A stretch of DNA of 64,000 nt from Pseudomonas entomophila (GCF_018417595.1 NZ_CP070982.1:4825001-4889000); one strand, 5' to 3'. Counted from the first letter of the stretch, positions 22,299-32,233 are shown. Notes: generated by a model not told the origin, from the letters alone. Translations and numbers: made by a program.

Positions 22299-23627
22299 TT
22301 AATCAGTGATCGATGCCTGTTCGCCGCCATCCATCTCCAGATTCGCCGTTTTCCCTTGGCTCAGGTCCACCTGGAAACGGCAGCCATGGGGCAGCGTCGT
22401 CGTCAGGGTGACCCGCCAACCCTGGTCATCGCAGATGCGCTGGACCAGCGACAGACCCAACCCCAGCCCCTCGCCGCGACGCTCGTCGCCACGCACGAAC
22501 GGCCGGAACATCGCTTCGCGCTGCTCCTCGGGAATCCCCACGCCGCTGTCCTCGACACTGAAGCCTGCGGGCTCGAGGCTCAGGCGAATGTAGCCACTGT
22601 CGGTGTAGTGGGCGGCGTTGCGCAACAGGTTACCCATCACCGATTGCAGGAACGTGGCGTTGTACAACACCTGGCTGGCACCGGCGCGGCCATCGTAGTG
22701 CAGTGCCAGGCCCTTCTGCTCGATGGTGTCGCGCCATACGCCGGTCAGGTCATCGGCGACTTCACGCAGGGTCGCACGGGACGCCACCGCACCTTCATCA
22801 CGCTGGGCACGGGCAAGCATGAGGAAGGTCTTGACCAATTCGCGCATCTCTTCCGTGGCCCGGGCGATTCGCTCGACCTGGCTGCGCGAACGGCTGTCCA
22901 GGTTCGGGTTCTCCATCAACAGCTCACAGGAGGTGGCCAGCACCATCAGCGGTGTACGCAGTTCGTGGCTGACATCACTGGTGAACAACCGCTCGCGAGT
23001 CAATGCATCGCGCAGGCGCCCCAGGGTGTCGTCGAACGCCACCGCCAACTGGCCGACCTCGTCCGCGGCGTAGTCCGGCGCCAAGGGTGGCGCCAACCCG
23101 AGCAACTGGTCACGATGGCGGACCTGACGGGCCAAGCGAATCACTGGCGCCATCACCCGGCGGGCCAGCAACCAACCGAGGATCACCGCCAGCGCCAGGC
23201 TGAGCACGAAACCCACCACCACCACCGCGAACAGGACCCGCTCGCGTTCCTCGAAATCGCTCTGGTCCTGCAGCAATACATAACGGCGACCATCGACGAT
23301 TTCGACCATGGCGTGGTACGACAGCTGGTCGCGGAACACTTCATGGAAACCCGCATCGAGGTGACGCAGGTCCTTGGGCAACTCGAAGTCATCGCGGCCG
23401 CCGCTGAAGTAGAACAACTGGTCCGGGCGTGGCCGGTGGCTCCAATCGCTGACGCTGTCCATGCGCAGCAGGCGCTGCAGGTCACCGCCGAGCACCGACG
23501 AGATCAAACGCTCCTCGACCAGGTGGACGGTGGCGACGATACCGAACGCGAATGCCCCGGCCACCAGCGCGCTCATCAAGGCGAAAGCGATGATGATGCG
23601 TTGAGCAAGGCTCTGCTTAAACTCCAT
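22299..23627 (-). CDS. colS: Sensor histidine kinase ColS
   Basis: 442 residues: helix 1 (about 9-32), periplasmic domain (33-131), helix 2 (132-155), HAMP region, then the H-box SDVSHELRTPL with the phospho-accepting His at 221, and N-, G1- and G2-type ATP-binding boxes (NLLRNAAHYTD, VEDSGVGIP, GEGLGLGLSLV). The periplasmic domain carries an ExxE motif (E126-R-E129), plus H35, E38, E96 and H105, matching residues reported for Zn/Fe(III) sensing by P. putida ColS. I set the start at ATG 23627 (MEFKQSLAQR); the 11-bp overlap with the colR end indicates coupling. Confidence 0.93.
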   Translation of the reverse strand: MEFKQSLAQRIIIAFALMSALVAGAFAFGIVATVHLVEERLISSVLGGDLQRLLRMDSVSDWSHRPRPDQLFYFSGGRDDFELPKDLRHLDAGFHEVFRDQLSYHAMVEIVDGRRYVLLQDQSDFEERERVLFAVVVVGFVLSLALAVILGWLLARRVMAPVIRLARQVRHRDQLLGLAPPLAPDYAADEVGQLAVAFDDTLGRLRDALTRERLFTSDVSHELRTPLMVLATSCELLMENPNLDSRSRSQVERIARATEEMRELVKTFLMLARAQRDEGAVASRATLREVADDLTGVWRDTIEQKGLALHYDGRAGASQVLYNATFLQSVMGNLLRNAAHYTDSGYIRLSLEPAGFSVEDSGVGIPEEQREAMFRPFVRGDERRGEGLGLGLSLVQRICDDQGWRVTLTTTLPHGCRFQVDLSQGKTANLEMDGGEQASITD

Positions 23628-24300
23628 CGCGGCCCTCGGCGAGGCGATAGCCGACGCCATGGACGGTATGCAGCAGGGCTTTCTCGAACGGTTTGTCGAT
23701 CACCTGGCGCAACTGGTGGACATGGCTGCGCAGGCTGTCGCTGTCCGGGCAGTCATCACCCCACAGGGCTTCCTCCAGCACTTCGCGGCGCAACACGTGG
23801 GGGCTTTTCTGCATCAACACGGCCAGCAGCTTCAGGCCAACAGGGTTGAGCTTGAGCAGGCGGCCCTGGCGGGTGACCTCCAGCGTATCGAGGTCGTAGC
23901 TCAGGTCGGCGACCTGCAGCGTGCGCCGGCCGCCCCCTTGGGCACGGCGCAGCACCGCTTCGATGCGCGCGGCCAACTCGGACAGGGCGAACGGCTTGAG
24001 CAGATAATCGTCGGCGCCGGAGCGGAACCCTTGCAGGCGGTCGTCCAGCTGATCGCGGGCGGTGAGCATGATCACCGGGGTATCGCGGCGCGCATCCTCG
24101 CGCAGGCGCTTGCACAGTGTGTAGCCATCGATGCCCGGGAGCATGATGTCGAGCACGATCAGGTCGTAGTGTTCGGTGGCGGCCAGGTGCAGGCCGGAAA
24201 GACCGTCCTGGGCGCAGTCGACGGTATAACCCTTCATACCGAGGTAGTCGGCCAGGTTGGCCAGGATATCGCGGTTGTCTTCAACCAAAAGAATGCGCAT
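23617..24300 (-). CDS. colR: Response regulator ColR (OmpR family)
   Basis: 227 residues: a receiver domain with phospho-acceptor Asp51 (LIVLDIMLPG), acidic pocket E7/D8, and conserved T/K residues, then an OmpR-type winged helix (about 128-222, LRSHVHQLRQVIDKPF). The start is ATG 24300 with AGGAGAACCCG before it. With ColS it controls outer-membrane and LPS-modification genes and metal and phenol tolerance in P. putida (established for that species). It is divergent from a PAP2 phosphatase gene, itself a likely ColR target. Confidence 0.94.
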   Translation of the reverse strand: MRILLVEDNRDILANLADYLGMKGYTVDCAQDGLSGLHLAATEHYDLIVLDIMLPGIDGYTLCKRLREDARRDTPVIMLTARDQLDDRLQGFRSGADDYLLKPFALSELAARIEAVLRRAQGGGRRTLQVADLSYDLDTLEVTRQGRLLKLNPVGLKLLAVLMQKSPHVLRREVLEEALWGDDCPDSDSLRSHVHQLRQVIDKPFEKALLHTVHGVGYRLAEGRDGV

Positions 24301-24395
24301 CGGGTTCTCCTGTGCGGCGCTTCGCTCGCGGCGCGGCAGGCGCAGCTTAAGGCCATCGCCCGCGTCGTACCAGCCCTGCGGAGAAATCGCCGAAC

Positions 24396-24411
24396 TTGAC
24401 AGATTTTTCAC
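24396..24411 (+). promoter_or_regulatory. Putative ColR binding site before the PAP2 gene
   Basis: TTGACAGATTTTTCAC on the plus strand, sharing 15 identical bases with the site at 22258-22273. It ends 70 bp before the PAP2 start codon. It lies in the colR-PAP2 divergent interval, so it could also influence colRS. Confidence 0.65.
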
Positions 24412-24481
24412 TGATCCTTCACGGACACAGGATAGCGGGCGCCCGACAATGCCCGGTCTTTTTCAGTCCTCTGGAGCTGTC

Positions 24482-25210
24482 ATGCCGGAAACCCTCCGCC
24501 CTCGCCCGATCAACCCGTGGCTATACCTGGGCATCCCCTTCATCACGGCCGTGGCCCTGATCCTGCTCGAATGGACCTCGCTGGACCTGGACGTGGCTGA
24601 CCTGTTCTTCGACCAGGCCGCCGGCGAATTCATCGGCCGTCACAGCTATCTGCTGGAGACCGTGCTGCACGACCGAGTCAAGCAAGGGGTAATCGCTTTC
24701 GGGTTGATCGCCGTGGCCGGGTTCGCCGCGAGCTACTTCTGGAAGCGGCTGTTCGGCTGGCGCCGTGAACTGGGCTGCCTGGTGCTGGCACTGGGGCTGT
24801 CGACGGCCTTTGTCACGCCCTTGAAGAAAGTAACCCAGGTGCAGTGCCCCTGGAGCCTGACCCAGTACGGCGGCAAGGAAACCTACAGCAAGCTGCTGGA
24901 GCCGCGCCCGCCCACCGACAAACCCGGGCTGTGCTGGCCGGGTGGCCATGCAGCGACCGGTTTCTGCCTGTTCGGCCTGTTCTTCATGCTGCGTGATCGG
25001 CGTCCGCGCCTGGCACGGGCGGCATTTGCACTGGCGTTCGTGGCCGGCTCGGTATTGTCGGTCGGGCGGATGATGCAGGGGGCGCACTTTTTGTCGCACA
25101 ACGTGTGGACGGCGGTGTTCTGCTGGTTGATCGGGCTGGGGTCGTATTACCTGGTGCTGTATCGCCGGGGTGTGGCGGTTGCGGCAGCACCTCAGAACAG
25201 CGTTGCCTGA
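24482..25210 (+). CDS. PAP2-family membrane lipid phosphatase
   Basis: 242 residues with about six hydrophobic helices and the three-part phosphatase signature: K-x6-RP-like KLLEPRPPTDKPG, then the PSGH equivalent CWPGGHAATGF, then the SxGRxxxxxHFxSH equivalent SVGRMMQGAHFLSHNVW. Such enzymes dephosphorylate undecaprenyl-PP, phosphatidylglycerol phosphate or lipid A. The start is ATG 24482 after CTGGAGCTGTC; upstream in-frame codons overlap colR and are not used. The homologue beside colRS in P. putida is, from memory, a ColR-activated gene, which agrees with the ColR-box-like site here. Confidence 0.88.
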   Translation: MPETLRPRPINPWLYLGIPFITAVALILLEWTSLDLDVADLFFDQAAGEFIGRHSYLLETVLHDRVKQGVIAFGLIAVAGFAASYFWKRLFGWRRELGCLVLALGLSTAFVTPLKKVTQVQCPWSLTQYGGKETYSKLLEPRPPTDKPGLCWPGGHAATGFCLFGLFFMLRDRRPRLARAAFALAFVAGSVLSVGRMMQGAHFLSHNVWTAVFCWLIGLGSYYLVLYRRGVAVAAAPQNSVA

Positions 25211-25253
25211 TCGCGGATGAATCCGCTCCTACAGGGGCGGATTCTTCCGCGAT
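25210..25253. repeat. Short REP-type inverted repeat
   Basis: Arms ATCGCGGATGAATCCGC (25210-25226) and GCGGATTCTTCCGCGAT (25237-25253) pair with one mismatch. It is the same subtype as the long element at 20335-20502. Confidence 0.75.
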
Positions 25254-25268
25254 GGGTTGGACGCCAAC

Positions 25269-25300
25269 AAAAAGCCCCGCACTAGGCGGGGCTTTTTTTG
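25269..25300. terminator. Bidirectional terminator between PAP2 gene and groEL
   Basis: Stem GCCCCGC / GCGGGGC, extended by A/T pairs, with flanking AAAAA on the left and TTTTTTT on the right. It serves both the PAP2 gene (plus) and groESL (minus). Confidence 0.92.
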
Positions 25301-25319
25301 TAGCAGGGGTCAGGGTGGC

Positions 25320-26966
<1,647 letters not shown>

Positions 26967-27010
26967 TTAATCCTTGAAATTCTTTGGAATAACGGGAAGT
27001 CGGGGGGAAA

Positions 27011-27304
27011 TCAGCCTTCGATGACGGCCAGGATTTCGTTCTCGGCCATGACCAGCAGGTCTTCGCCATCGACTTTCACGGTGTTGCTGCCCGAGTAAGG
27101 GCCGAAAACCACTTTGTCACCCACTTTCACGGCCAGCGCGCGTACTTCGCCGTTGTCCAGGATGCGACCGGTGCCAACAGCAACGACTTCGCCGCGGTTT
27201 GGTTTTTCAGCGGCCGAACCCGGCAGGACGATACCGCCAGCGGTTTTCGATTCTTCTTCGCTGCGACGGATGACGACGCGGTCATGCAGAGGACGAAGCT
27301 TCAT
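27011..27304 (-). CDS. groES: Co-chaperonin GroES (10-kDa)
   Basis: A 97-residue lid protein. The start at ATG 27304 gives [14 protein letters not shown], the normal N-terminus; the longer in-frame version adds ten non-conserved residues. The mobile loop ([16 protein letters not shown], residues 15-30) and the roof/C-terminal [20 protein letters not shown] are intact. GGGAGAGATCGACA gives the ribosome-binding site. Heat-shock control is expected from the promoter at 27452-27479. Confidence 0.98.
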   Translation of the reverse strand: MKLRPLHDRVVIRRSEEESKTAGGIVLPGSAAEKPNRGEVVAVGTGRILDNGEVRALAVKVGDKVVFGPYSGSNTVKVDGEDLLVMAENEILAVIEG

Positions 27305-27451
27305 TGTCGATCTCTCCCAAATTGTGGTTTTCATCGGCCGGTGTCAGCACCGGCGGGTTGATTCGGTCCGGCGTTGCCGGTCAGGGCCCGCATTTCGCGA
27401 ACCCTGTGTGTCATGCCCGGTGAACTCACCGGAAACCTTGCGGTGACCACT

Positions 27452-27479
27452 ACATGAGGTCGCCGGGTTCAATTACAAG
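27452..27479 (-). promoter_or_regulatory. Predicted sigma-32 heat-shock promoter of groESL
   Basis: On the minus strand CTTGTAA (27473-27479), a 13-bp spacer and CCTCATGT (27452-27459) fit the sigma-32 consensus (CTTGAAA and CCCCATNT), placed about 150 bp before groES. The leader between contains a GGTGAGTTCACC-type palindrome near 27419-27432. Confidence 0.7.
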
Positions 27480-27532
27480 GCTTTGAAAACAAATTTTTTT
27501 CACGCCGTTTCAGTGACGGGATTTCACCCGCC

Positions 27533-27600
27533 CATTCGCGGGCAAGCCCGCTCCCACAGGGGCAGTGAGATACCTATGGGAGCGGGCTTGCCCACGAATG
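27533..27600. repeat. REP pair between fxsA and groES
   Basis: Arms 27533-27560 (cattcgcgggcaagcccgct...) and 27573-27600 are reverse complements with a few mismatches and a 12-base loop. It sits just past the fxsA 3' end and upstream of the groES promoter. Confidence 0.82.
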
Positions 27601-27604
27601 ACTT

Positions 27605-28066
27605 TTACTTGTCGCGACGCTCGTACTCACCCTCGATCACGTTCGGGCGATGGCCGCCATCGCGCGGCTGGGCCTGGAACGGGTCATCCTGGAACGCACG
27701 CTGGCGCAGGGTTTGCTCTTCGGCACGGCGGCGCAGCTTGCCGGCCACCAGGCGGCGGGTGAACGGCAACAGGCACAGCACCCCCAGCACGTCGCTGATG
27801 AAGCCTGGCAGCAGCAGCAGGCCACCACCGACAGCCAGCATCAGCCCCTGGAACATGTCCTCGGCGGGCAGTTCGCCGCGCTGCAGGCTTTCACGGGCAC
27901 GCAGAGCGGTGGCCAGGCCGGCCACGCGCATCACCAACACGCCCAGGGCGGAACCGGCGATGATCAGCAGCAGCGCCGGGAAGAAACCGATGGCGGCGCT
28001 GACCTTGACGAAGACGAACAGCTCCAGCACCGGAAAAATCAGAAACAGCAATAGAAAAGCACGCAT
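27605..28066 (-). CDS. fxsA: FxsA-family membrane protein
   Basis: 153 residues with three to four hydrophobic helices (RAFLLLFLIFPVLELFVFVKV, FFPALLLIIAGSALGVLVMR, LMLAVGGGLLLLPGFISDVLGVLCLL) and a polar C-terminal tail. The GLxxxxxGGxLLLPGFxxDxxG block is the FxsA signature. E. coli FxsA overproduction relieves exclusion of phage T7 by F plasmid; its normal role is unknown. The start is ATG 28066, with AGGAATGCTTG before it. Location beside groESL is conserved in pseudomonads. Confidence 0.9.
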   Translation of the reverse strand: MRAFLLLFLIFPVLELFVFVKVSAAIGFFPALLLIIAGSALGVLVMRVAGLATALRARESLQRGELPAEDMFQGLMLAVGGGLLLLPGFISDVLGVLCLLPFTRRLVAGKLRRRAEEQTLRQRAFQDDPFQAQPRDGGHRPNVIEGEYERRDK

Positions 28067-28132
28067 CAAGCATTCCTCGACGGAAGAGAATCTTCCTATT
28101 AGGCCTTCAGATGGATGCGTGCCCTCGCGTTT

Positions 28133-28858
28133 TCAACCCTCGCCTTCATCCGCTACCGGCCATTGGTCGGCGCGGGCCAGCTGCACCAGGGCTTCGCGCA
28201 CTTGTGTCGGGGTGTTGCAAGTGTTTGGGAAGGCCAACCAGTAGATACCCTGACCGATACGCAGATGCATGCCTTCGCTATCGATACCCACCATGTGCGC
28301 CGAATGCGGTAACCCCGCCAGTTCCACATAATGTGCGATAGCGTTGGCATGGTCACTGTTCATGTGCCCGATCATGCTTTCTTCGACCTGCCCAGCGAAG
28401 GGATTGGCCAGGGTGACCTGGTCGAGCCAGTGGATCGCCCCGAAGCCGCCAATGTAGCGATGACGCACCGGTTGCAGCACCCAGAAATCGAAATCGTGGG
28501 CCTTGTGGTAGTTGGCCGACTCGGGGAAGTACCGGTAGTAGCGTGCCGCCGCCGCTTCGATGGCCGCCTCGTCGGTCAGCTTGCGCGCTTCGGCCATGAC
28601 CGTCAGGCGACCGACCGCCTGGACATCCTCGGCGTCACGCTCCCCCACCAGCAGCGAACACTTGGGGTCTTTCTGCAAGTTGTGGGTGTGCTGGGCGATA
28701 CGGCTGATGAGGATCAGCGGATGCCCCTGGGCATCCAGGCAGTACGGAACCACGGAACCGAAGGGGTAGCCGGGCATGGATTTGGAGTGGGTCGAGAGCA
28801 CGCCGCGGTATTCCTTGAGCAGCAGTTCCCGGGCGGGGCGAAGGGCGTTGGTACTCAC
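28133..28858 (-). CDS. HugZ-like protein: split-barrel (PNPOx-type) plus DUF2470 domain
   Basis: 241 residues. The N-terminal part (about 10-145) is a flavin-reductase/PNPOx-type split barrel (RGVLSTHSKSMPGYPFGSVVPY). The C-terminal part (about 155-235) is a DUF2470 domain (MIGHMNSDHANAIAHYVELAG), which in HugZ proteins helps bind heme. HugZ members degrade or bind heme; plain FMN-binding members also exist, so heme use is not certain. The start is a GTG at 28858 (VSTNALRPAREL) with AGGAG nine bases upstream. Confidence 0.85.
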   Translation of the reverse strand: MSTNALRPARELLLKEYRGVLSTHSKSMPGYPFGSVVPYCLDAQGHPLILISRIAQHTHNLQKDPKCSLLVGERDAEDVQAVGRLTVMAEARKLTDEAAIEAAAARYYRYFPESANYHKAHDFDFWVLQPVRHRYIGGFGAIHWLDQVTLANPFAGQVEESMIGHMNSDHANAIAHYVELAGLPHSAHMVGIDSEGMHLRIGQGIYWLAFPNTCNTPTQVREALVQLARADQWPVADEGEG

Positions 28859-28934
28859 TGGCGTAGGCTCCTGGCAGTGATTCGATGGATGACAAGATAA
28901 GCATTATCACCCTCCCCTGCCACTGGGGCTGTCA

Positions 28935-29019
28935 TGTAGGAACGGCTTCAGCCGCGATGCGGGCAACGCGGTGCCTGGCCCCCGCTTTGCGGGTGATCGC
29001 GGCTAAAGCCGCTCCTACA
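28935..29019. repeat. REP pair between the DUF481 and HugZ-like genes
   Basis: Arms 28935-28958 (tgtaggaacggcttcagccgcgat) and 28996-29019 (atcgcggctaaagccgctcctaca) face each other over a 37-base loop that has its own hairpin-forming GC repeat. Confidence 0.85.
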
Positions 29020-29071
29020 GGCGTCGTGTCAGATCAATGGGAGAGGTGTTTCGTCCAGGGTGGGCGGAAAA

Positions 29072-30079
29072 CTACCAGGTAACGCCGAACCCAGCGGTAT
29101 AGCGCGTCTTGTCCAGATCACTGTCCCGAGTGCCCTTGATCAGGTCCTTCTCGGCCTTGAGGTTGAGCGAAGCCCATTCGGTGACCTTGTAGCGCAGGCC
29201 CATCTCGGCATCCAGCGCGTAGTCGGCAACGGTCCCCAGCGGCTTGCCGAACTCGCCGTTGGTGAAGAACTCCACCCGCTTGCCGATCAGGTAGCGGTTG
29301 TAGTCCCACTTCACGGCGGCGGAATAGAAGTTATCCTTGCCACCGTCGCGGTATTCGAAATCGGTGCGGTTGATCAGCGACCCCAGGGAGAACGCACCCA
29401 GTTCGTCGTCCCAGAACTGATAACCCGGGCCGGTACCGACGGTGCGCTGGCGGGCGAGGTCCTCGATCTGGTCACGCTTGTACTCCAGGCGCCCTTGCCA
29501 GAACCACTTGTCGGTGATGAAGCGGTCCAGGGCGTACTCGGCGCTCCAGTTGTTGGTGGTGGTGACTTCGTCCTTGGTCTCGCGGTTGTACTCGCCTTCG
29601 GCATGGTGCCGCCAGCGGCCATGGCGGGCGGTGGTCTTGAAGCTGACGTCGTAGTCGTCGCTGTTGGTTTCGGCGCGCTTGTAGTCCATCGCCACGTCGA
29701 CATTGCCTTTCCACAGGAAGTCCTCGACCAGCGGCCGTGGCTTCATGATCTGCTCGATACTGGCCAGCTCGACGGTCCTGGGCGCCTCACCGTTGGCCAG
29801 GGTCACCTTGCCGGGTTCCGCGGCCTTGAGCGACTTGGCTTTCTCACCACTGTAGGCGTCCTGCTTGACCAGCAGTTCCTGGTCGCTTTCCAGCGTCTTG
29901 ACCTGCTTCCAGTCCAGGGCGATCGAGCCGCCGTAAGGCGTCTCCAGCAACAGCTTGCCGCCGTCGAAGACCTTGATCTTGCCGCTGAGCCGGTCTCCGT
30001 TCTTCATCCACACGGTATCGGCGAGCGCCGGGGCGCAGAGGGAGGCGGCGATGAGGCACAGCAAGGTTCTAGAATACAT
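29072..30079 (-). CDS. DUF481-family outer-membrane protein
   Basis: 335 residues starting at ATG 30079 (MYSRTLLCLIAASLCAPALA), where residues 1-20 form a signal peptide cut before DTVW. A short N-terminal beta module (MKNGDRLSGKIKVFDGGKLLLETPYGG) is followed by a C-terminal region (about 110-335) of alternating residues typical of an outer-membrane barrel, ending in FGVTW with a terminal aromatic. DUF481 proteins resemble E. coli YdiY, an acid-induced OMP. A much longer in-frame version runs through the divergent ATL gene and is not real. Confidence 0.85.
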   Translation of the reverse strand: MYSRTLLCLIAASLCAPALADTVWMKNGDRLSGKIKVFDGGKLLLETPYGGSIALDWKQVKTLESDQELLVKQDAYSGEKAKSLKAAEPGKVTLANGEAPRTVELASIEQIMKPRPLVEDFLWKGNVDVAMDYKRAETNSDDYDVSFKTTARHGRWRHHAEGEYNRETKDEVTTTNNWSAEYALDRFITDKWFWQGRLEYKRDQIEDLARQRTVGTGPGYQFWDDELGAFSLGSLINRTDFEYRDGGKDNFYSAAVKWDYNRYLIGKRVEFFTNGEFGKPLGTVADYALDAEMGLRYKVTEWASLNLKAEKDLIKGTRDSDLDKTRYTAGFGVTW

Positions 30080-30232
30080 AAGCGGACTACAGGTTCGATT
30101 TGGCGAAAAAAGCCGGGCATTATCCGGATCGACACGACTTGAGCAAGGACAGACCGAGGTCATGCCGACGAGTTCAATTCTCATTACCCACCGCCGTTCA
30201 TCCGTTTTCATCCACAGGTCAGGAGTCGTCTG

Positions 30233-30586
30233 ATGCCCAGCGACACACCCCTCAGCCACGAAAATGCCGAGGCCCGACGAACGGCCCTGTATTCGGTGTT
30301 GGGGCAAGTCCCACCGGGCAAGGTGGTCAGCTATGGCCAACTCGCCGAGCTGGCGGGGCTTGGCCGCGCGGCGCGCTGGGTCGGTCGCACCCTCGGGCAA
30401 CTGCCCGCCGACACCCGCCTGCCTTGGCATCGGGTGCTGGGTGCTGGCGGGCGCTTGAGCCTGGCCCTGGGCACGCCATCTGGCGACGAACAACGCGCCC
30501 GATTGCGCGCAGAAGGCGTCAACCTGACCAATAATCGTGTGGATATGGCGCGCCATGGCTGGCGCCCGATGGAGCACAGCGGTTAG
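30233..30586 (+). CDS. Alkyltransferase-like protein (MGMT fold without the reactive Cys)
   Basis: 117 residues with the DNA-binding domain of O6-alkylguanine-DNA methyltransferase: YSVLGQVPPGKVVSYGQLAELAG (helix-turn-helix) and the reactive-site motif altered from PCHRV to PWHRV (Trp65). Such ATL proteins (E. coli YbaZ/Atl1 type) bind O6-alkylguanine and hand it to nucleotide-excision repair instead of reversing it. This is established for the family and inferred here. ATG follows CAGGAGTCGTCTG. It is divergent from the DUF481 gene. Confidence 0.92.
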   Translation: MPSDTPLSHENAEARRTALYSVLGQVPPGKVVSYGQLAELAGLGRAARWVGRTLGQLPADTRLPWHRVLGAGGRLSLALGTPSGDEQRARLRAEGVNLTNNRVDMARHGWRPMEHSG

Positions 30587-30629
30587 AGTGCGCGCTTTGT
30601 TTTCGCTAACTTGAGGCAGATGTTGGCCC

Positions 30630-32177
30630 ATGCCCCGTAAAACCTGGCGCGCTGCGCTCGCTGCCTATGCCAGCCCGTCAACCTTGGTGCTTTTGCTGCT
30701 CGGATTCGCCGCCGGCCTGCCCTACATGCTGGTCTTCTCGACGCTGTCGGTGTGGTTGCGCGAGGCGGGCGTGGCCCGCGAGACCATCGGCTATGCCAGC
30801 CTGATCGGCCTGGCCTATGCGTTCAAGTGGGTGTGGTCGCCCCTGCTCGACCAGTGGCGCTTGCCGCTGCTCGGCGGCATGGGCCGTCGTCGCTCCTGGC
30901 TGCTGCTGTCGCAGGGGCTGGTGGTGGTGGGTTTGATCGGCATGGGCTTCTGCGACCCGCAAAAGCACCTGTCGTGGCTGATCGCTCTCGCCGTGCTGGT
31001 GGCTTTCGCCTCGGCCACCCAGGACATCGCCGTCGACGCCTACCGCCTGGAGATCGCCGACGACCAACGCCAGGCTGCCCTCGCCGCCAGCTACATGGCC
31101 GGCTACCGGGTTGCCGCGTTGCTGGCCACCGCCGGCGCGCTGTTCTTCGCCGAATGGTTCGGTTCCACAGGCTTCAGCTACCTGCACCAGGCCTGGACCG
31201 GCACCTACGTGCTGTTCGGCGTGCTGATGCTACCCGCACTGTTCACCACCCTGGTGATGCGCGAGCCAGCGGTGCCGCTGCGCACCCAACTGTCGGCCGC
31301 GCGTTACGGGCTGATGCACCAGCTGGTGTCGGTGTTCGTGCTGATCATCCTGCTGGTCTCGGTACCCGCCAGCTTCACCCAGATGTACAACACCGACTGG
31401 GCCAGCGTGGTGTTCGGCGACTCCAGCATGCTTGACCTGCTGCTCGAGGACCGCGCCTTCCTGCGCCTGATCCTCTACGCACTGCTGACCTGGCTGTGCC
31501 TGTCGTCGATGGGCCGTCGCGGCCTGGCGCCGGTGCTCACGCCGGTCAACGACTTCATCACCCGCTATCGTTGGCAGGCCCTGCTGCTGCTCGGGCTGAT
31601 CGCCACCTACCGCATGTCCGACACGGTGATGGGCGTGATGGCCAACGTGTTCTACATCGACATGGGCTTCACCAAGGACCAGATCGCCAGCGTCAGCAAG
31701 ATCTTTGGCCTGATCATGACCCTGGTCGGCGCCGGCGTCGGCGGCCTGCTGATCGTGCGCTTCGGCATCCTGCCGATCCTGTTCATCGGCGGTGCGGCCT
31801 CGGCGGCCACCAACATCCTGTTCCTGATGCTGGCCGACATGGGCCCGAATCTGGAAATGCTGGTGGTGACCATCTCGCTGGACAACTTCAGTTCCGGGCT
31901 GGCTACCTCGGCGTTCGTCGCCTACCTGTCGAGCCTGACCAACCTGAAGTTCTCGGCCACGCAGTACGCCCTGCTCAGCTCGATCATGCTGCTGTTGCCG
32001 CGCCTGATCGGCGGCTATTCAGGGGTGATGGTGGAGAAGTTCGGCTATCACGATTTCTTCCTGATCACCGCGCTTCTGGGCGTGCCGACGCTGGTGCTGA
32101 TCGCCCTGCACTGGCGCCAGGAGATCGGGCGGGGAAAGCAGGCACCGGTCCAGAGCCCCGCAGCTGAACAAAGCTGA
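30630..32177 (+). CDS. ampG: AmpG-family muropeptide MFS permease
   Basis: 515 residues with about 14 helices. The AmpG hallmarks are GFAAGLPYMLVFSTLSVWLREAGV in helix 1, YAFKWVWSPLLDQW, and ATQDIAVDAYRLE near residue 130. It imports GlcNAc-anhydroMurNAc peptides for cell-wall recycling, which also sets AmpR-controlled beta-lactamase induction. No ampC or ampR is in this window. Pseudomonads have two related permeases (AmpG and AmpP); I favour AmpG from length and neighbourhood. It is 43 bp after the ATL gene and ends at a terminator-like hairpin. Confidence 0.88.
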   Translation: MPRKTWRAALAAYASPSTLVLLLLGFAAGLPYMLVFSTLSVWLREAGVARETIGYASLIGLAYAFKWVWSPLLDQWRLPLLGGMGRRRSWLLLSQGLVVVGLIGMGFCDPQKHLSWLIALAVLVAFASATQDIAVDAYRLEIADDQRQAALAASYMAGYRVAALLATAGALFFAEWFGSTGFSYLHQAWTGTYVLFGVLMLPALFTTLVMREPAVPLRTQLSAARYGLMHQLVSVFVLIILLVSVPASFTQMYNTDWASVVFGDSSMLDLLLEDRAFLRLILYALLTWLCLSSMGRRGLAPVLTPVNDFITRYRWQALLLLGLIATYRMSDTVMGVMANVFYIDMGFTKDQIASVSKIFGLIMTLVGAGVGGLLIVRFGILPILFIGGAASAATNILFLMLADMGPNLEMLVVTISLDNFSSGLATSAFVAYLSSLTNLKFSATQYALLSSIMLLLPRLIGGYSGVMVEKFGYHDFFLITALLGVPTLVLIALHWRQEIGRGKQAPVQSPAAEQS

Positions 32178-32180
32178 TCG

Positions 32181-32201
32181 AAGGGGGCCATGCCCCCTTT
32201 T
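32181..32201 (+). terminator. Terminator-like hairpin after ampG
   Basis: AAGGGGGC-CAT-GCCCCCTTTT immediately after the ampG stop forms a stem with a short T-run. It is followed at once by the REP-like palindrome TTCGCCGGCAAGCCGGCGAA (32200-32219). Confidence 0.7.
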
Positions 32202-32219
32202 CGCCGGCAAGCCGGCGAA
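32200..32219. repeat. Single REP-like palindrome between ampG and the MFS gene
   Basis: TTCGCCGGCAAGCCGGCGAA is an 8-bp-arm palindrome of the GCCGGC subtype, lying between convergent genes. Confidence 0.6.
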
Positions 32220-32233
32220 CCAGGCCAACTCAC

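Noticed and set aside
27496..27503. TTTTTCAC near groES as another ColR box
   Set aside because: The upstream half does not fit the consensus, and it points away from groES in the groES-fxsA gap, so it is a chance match within a T-run.
29072..30631. 519-codon form of the DUF481 gene
   Set aside because: The N-terminal 184 residues overlap the ATL gene in antisense and cross the divergent promoter gap; the signal peptide at ATG 30079 marks the true start.
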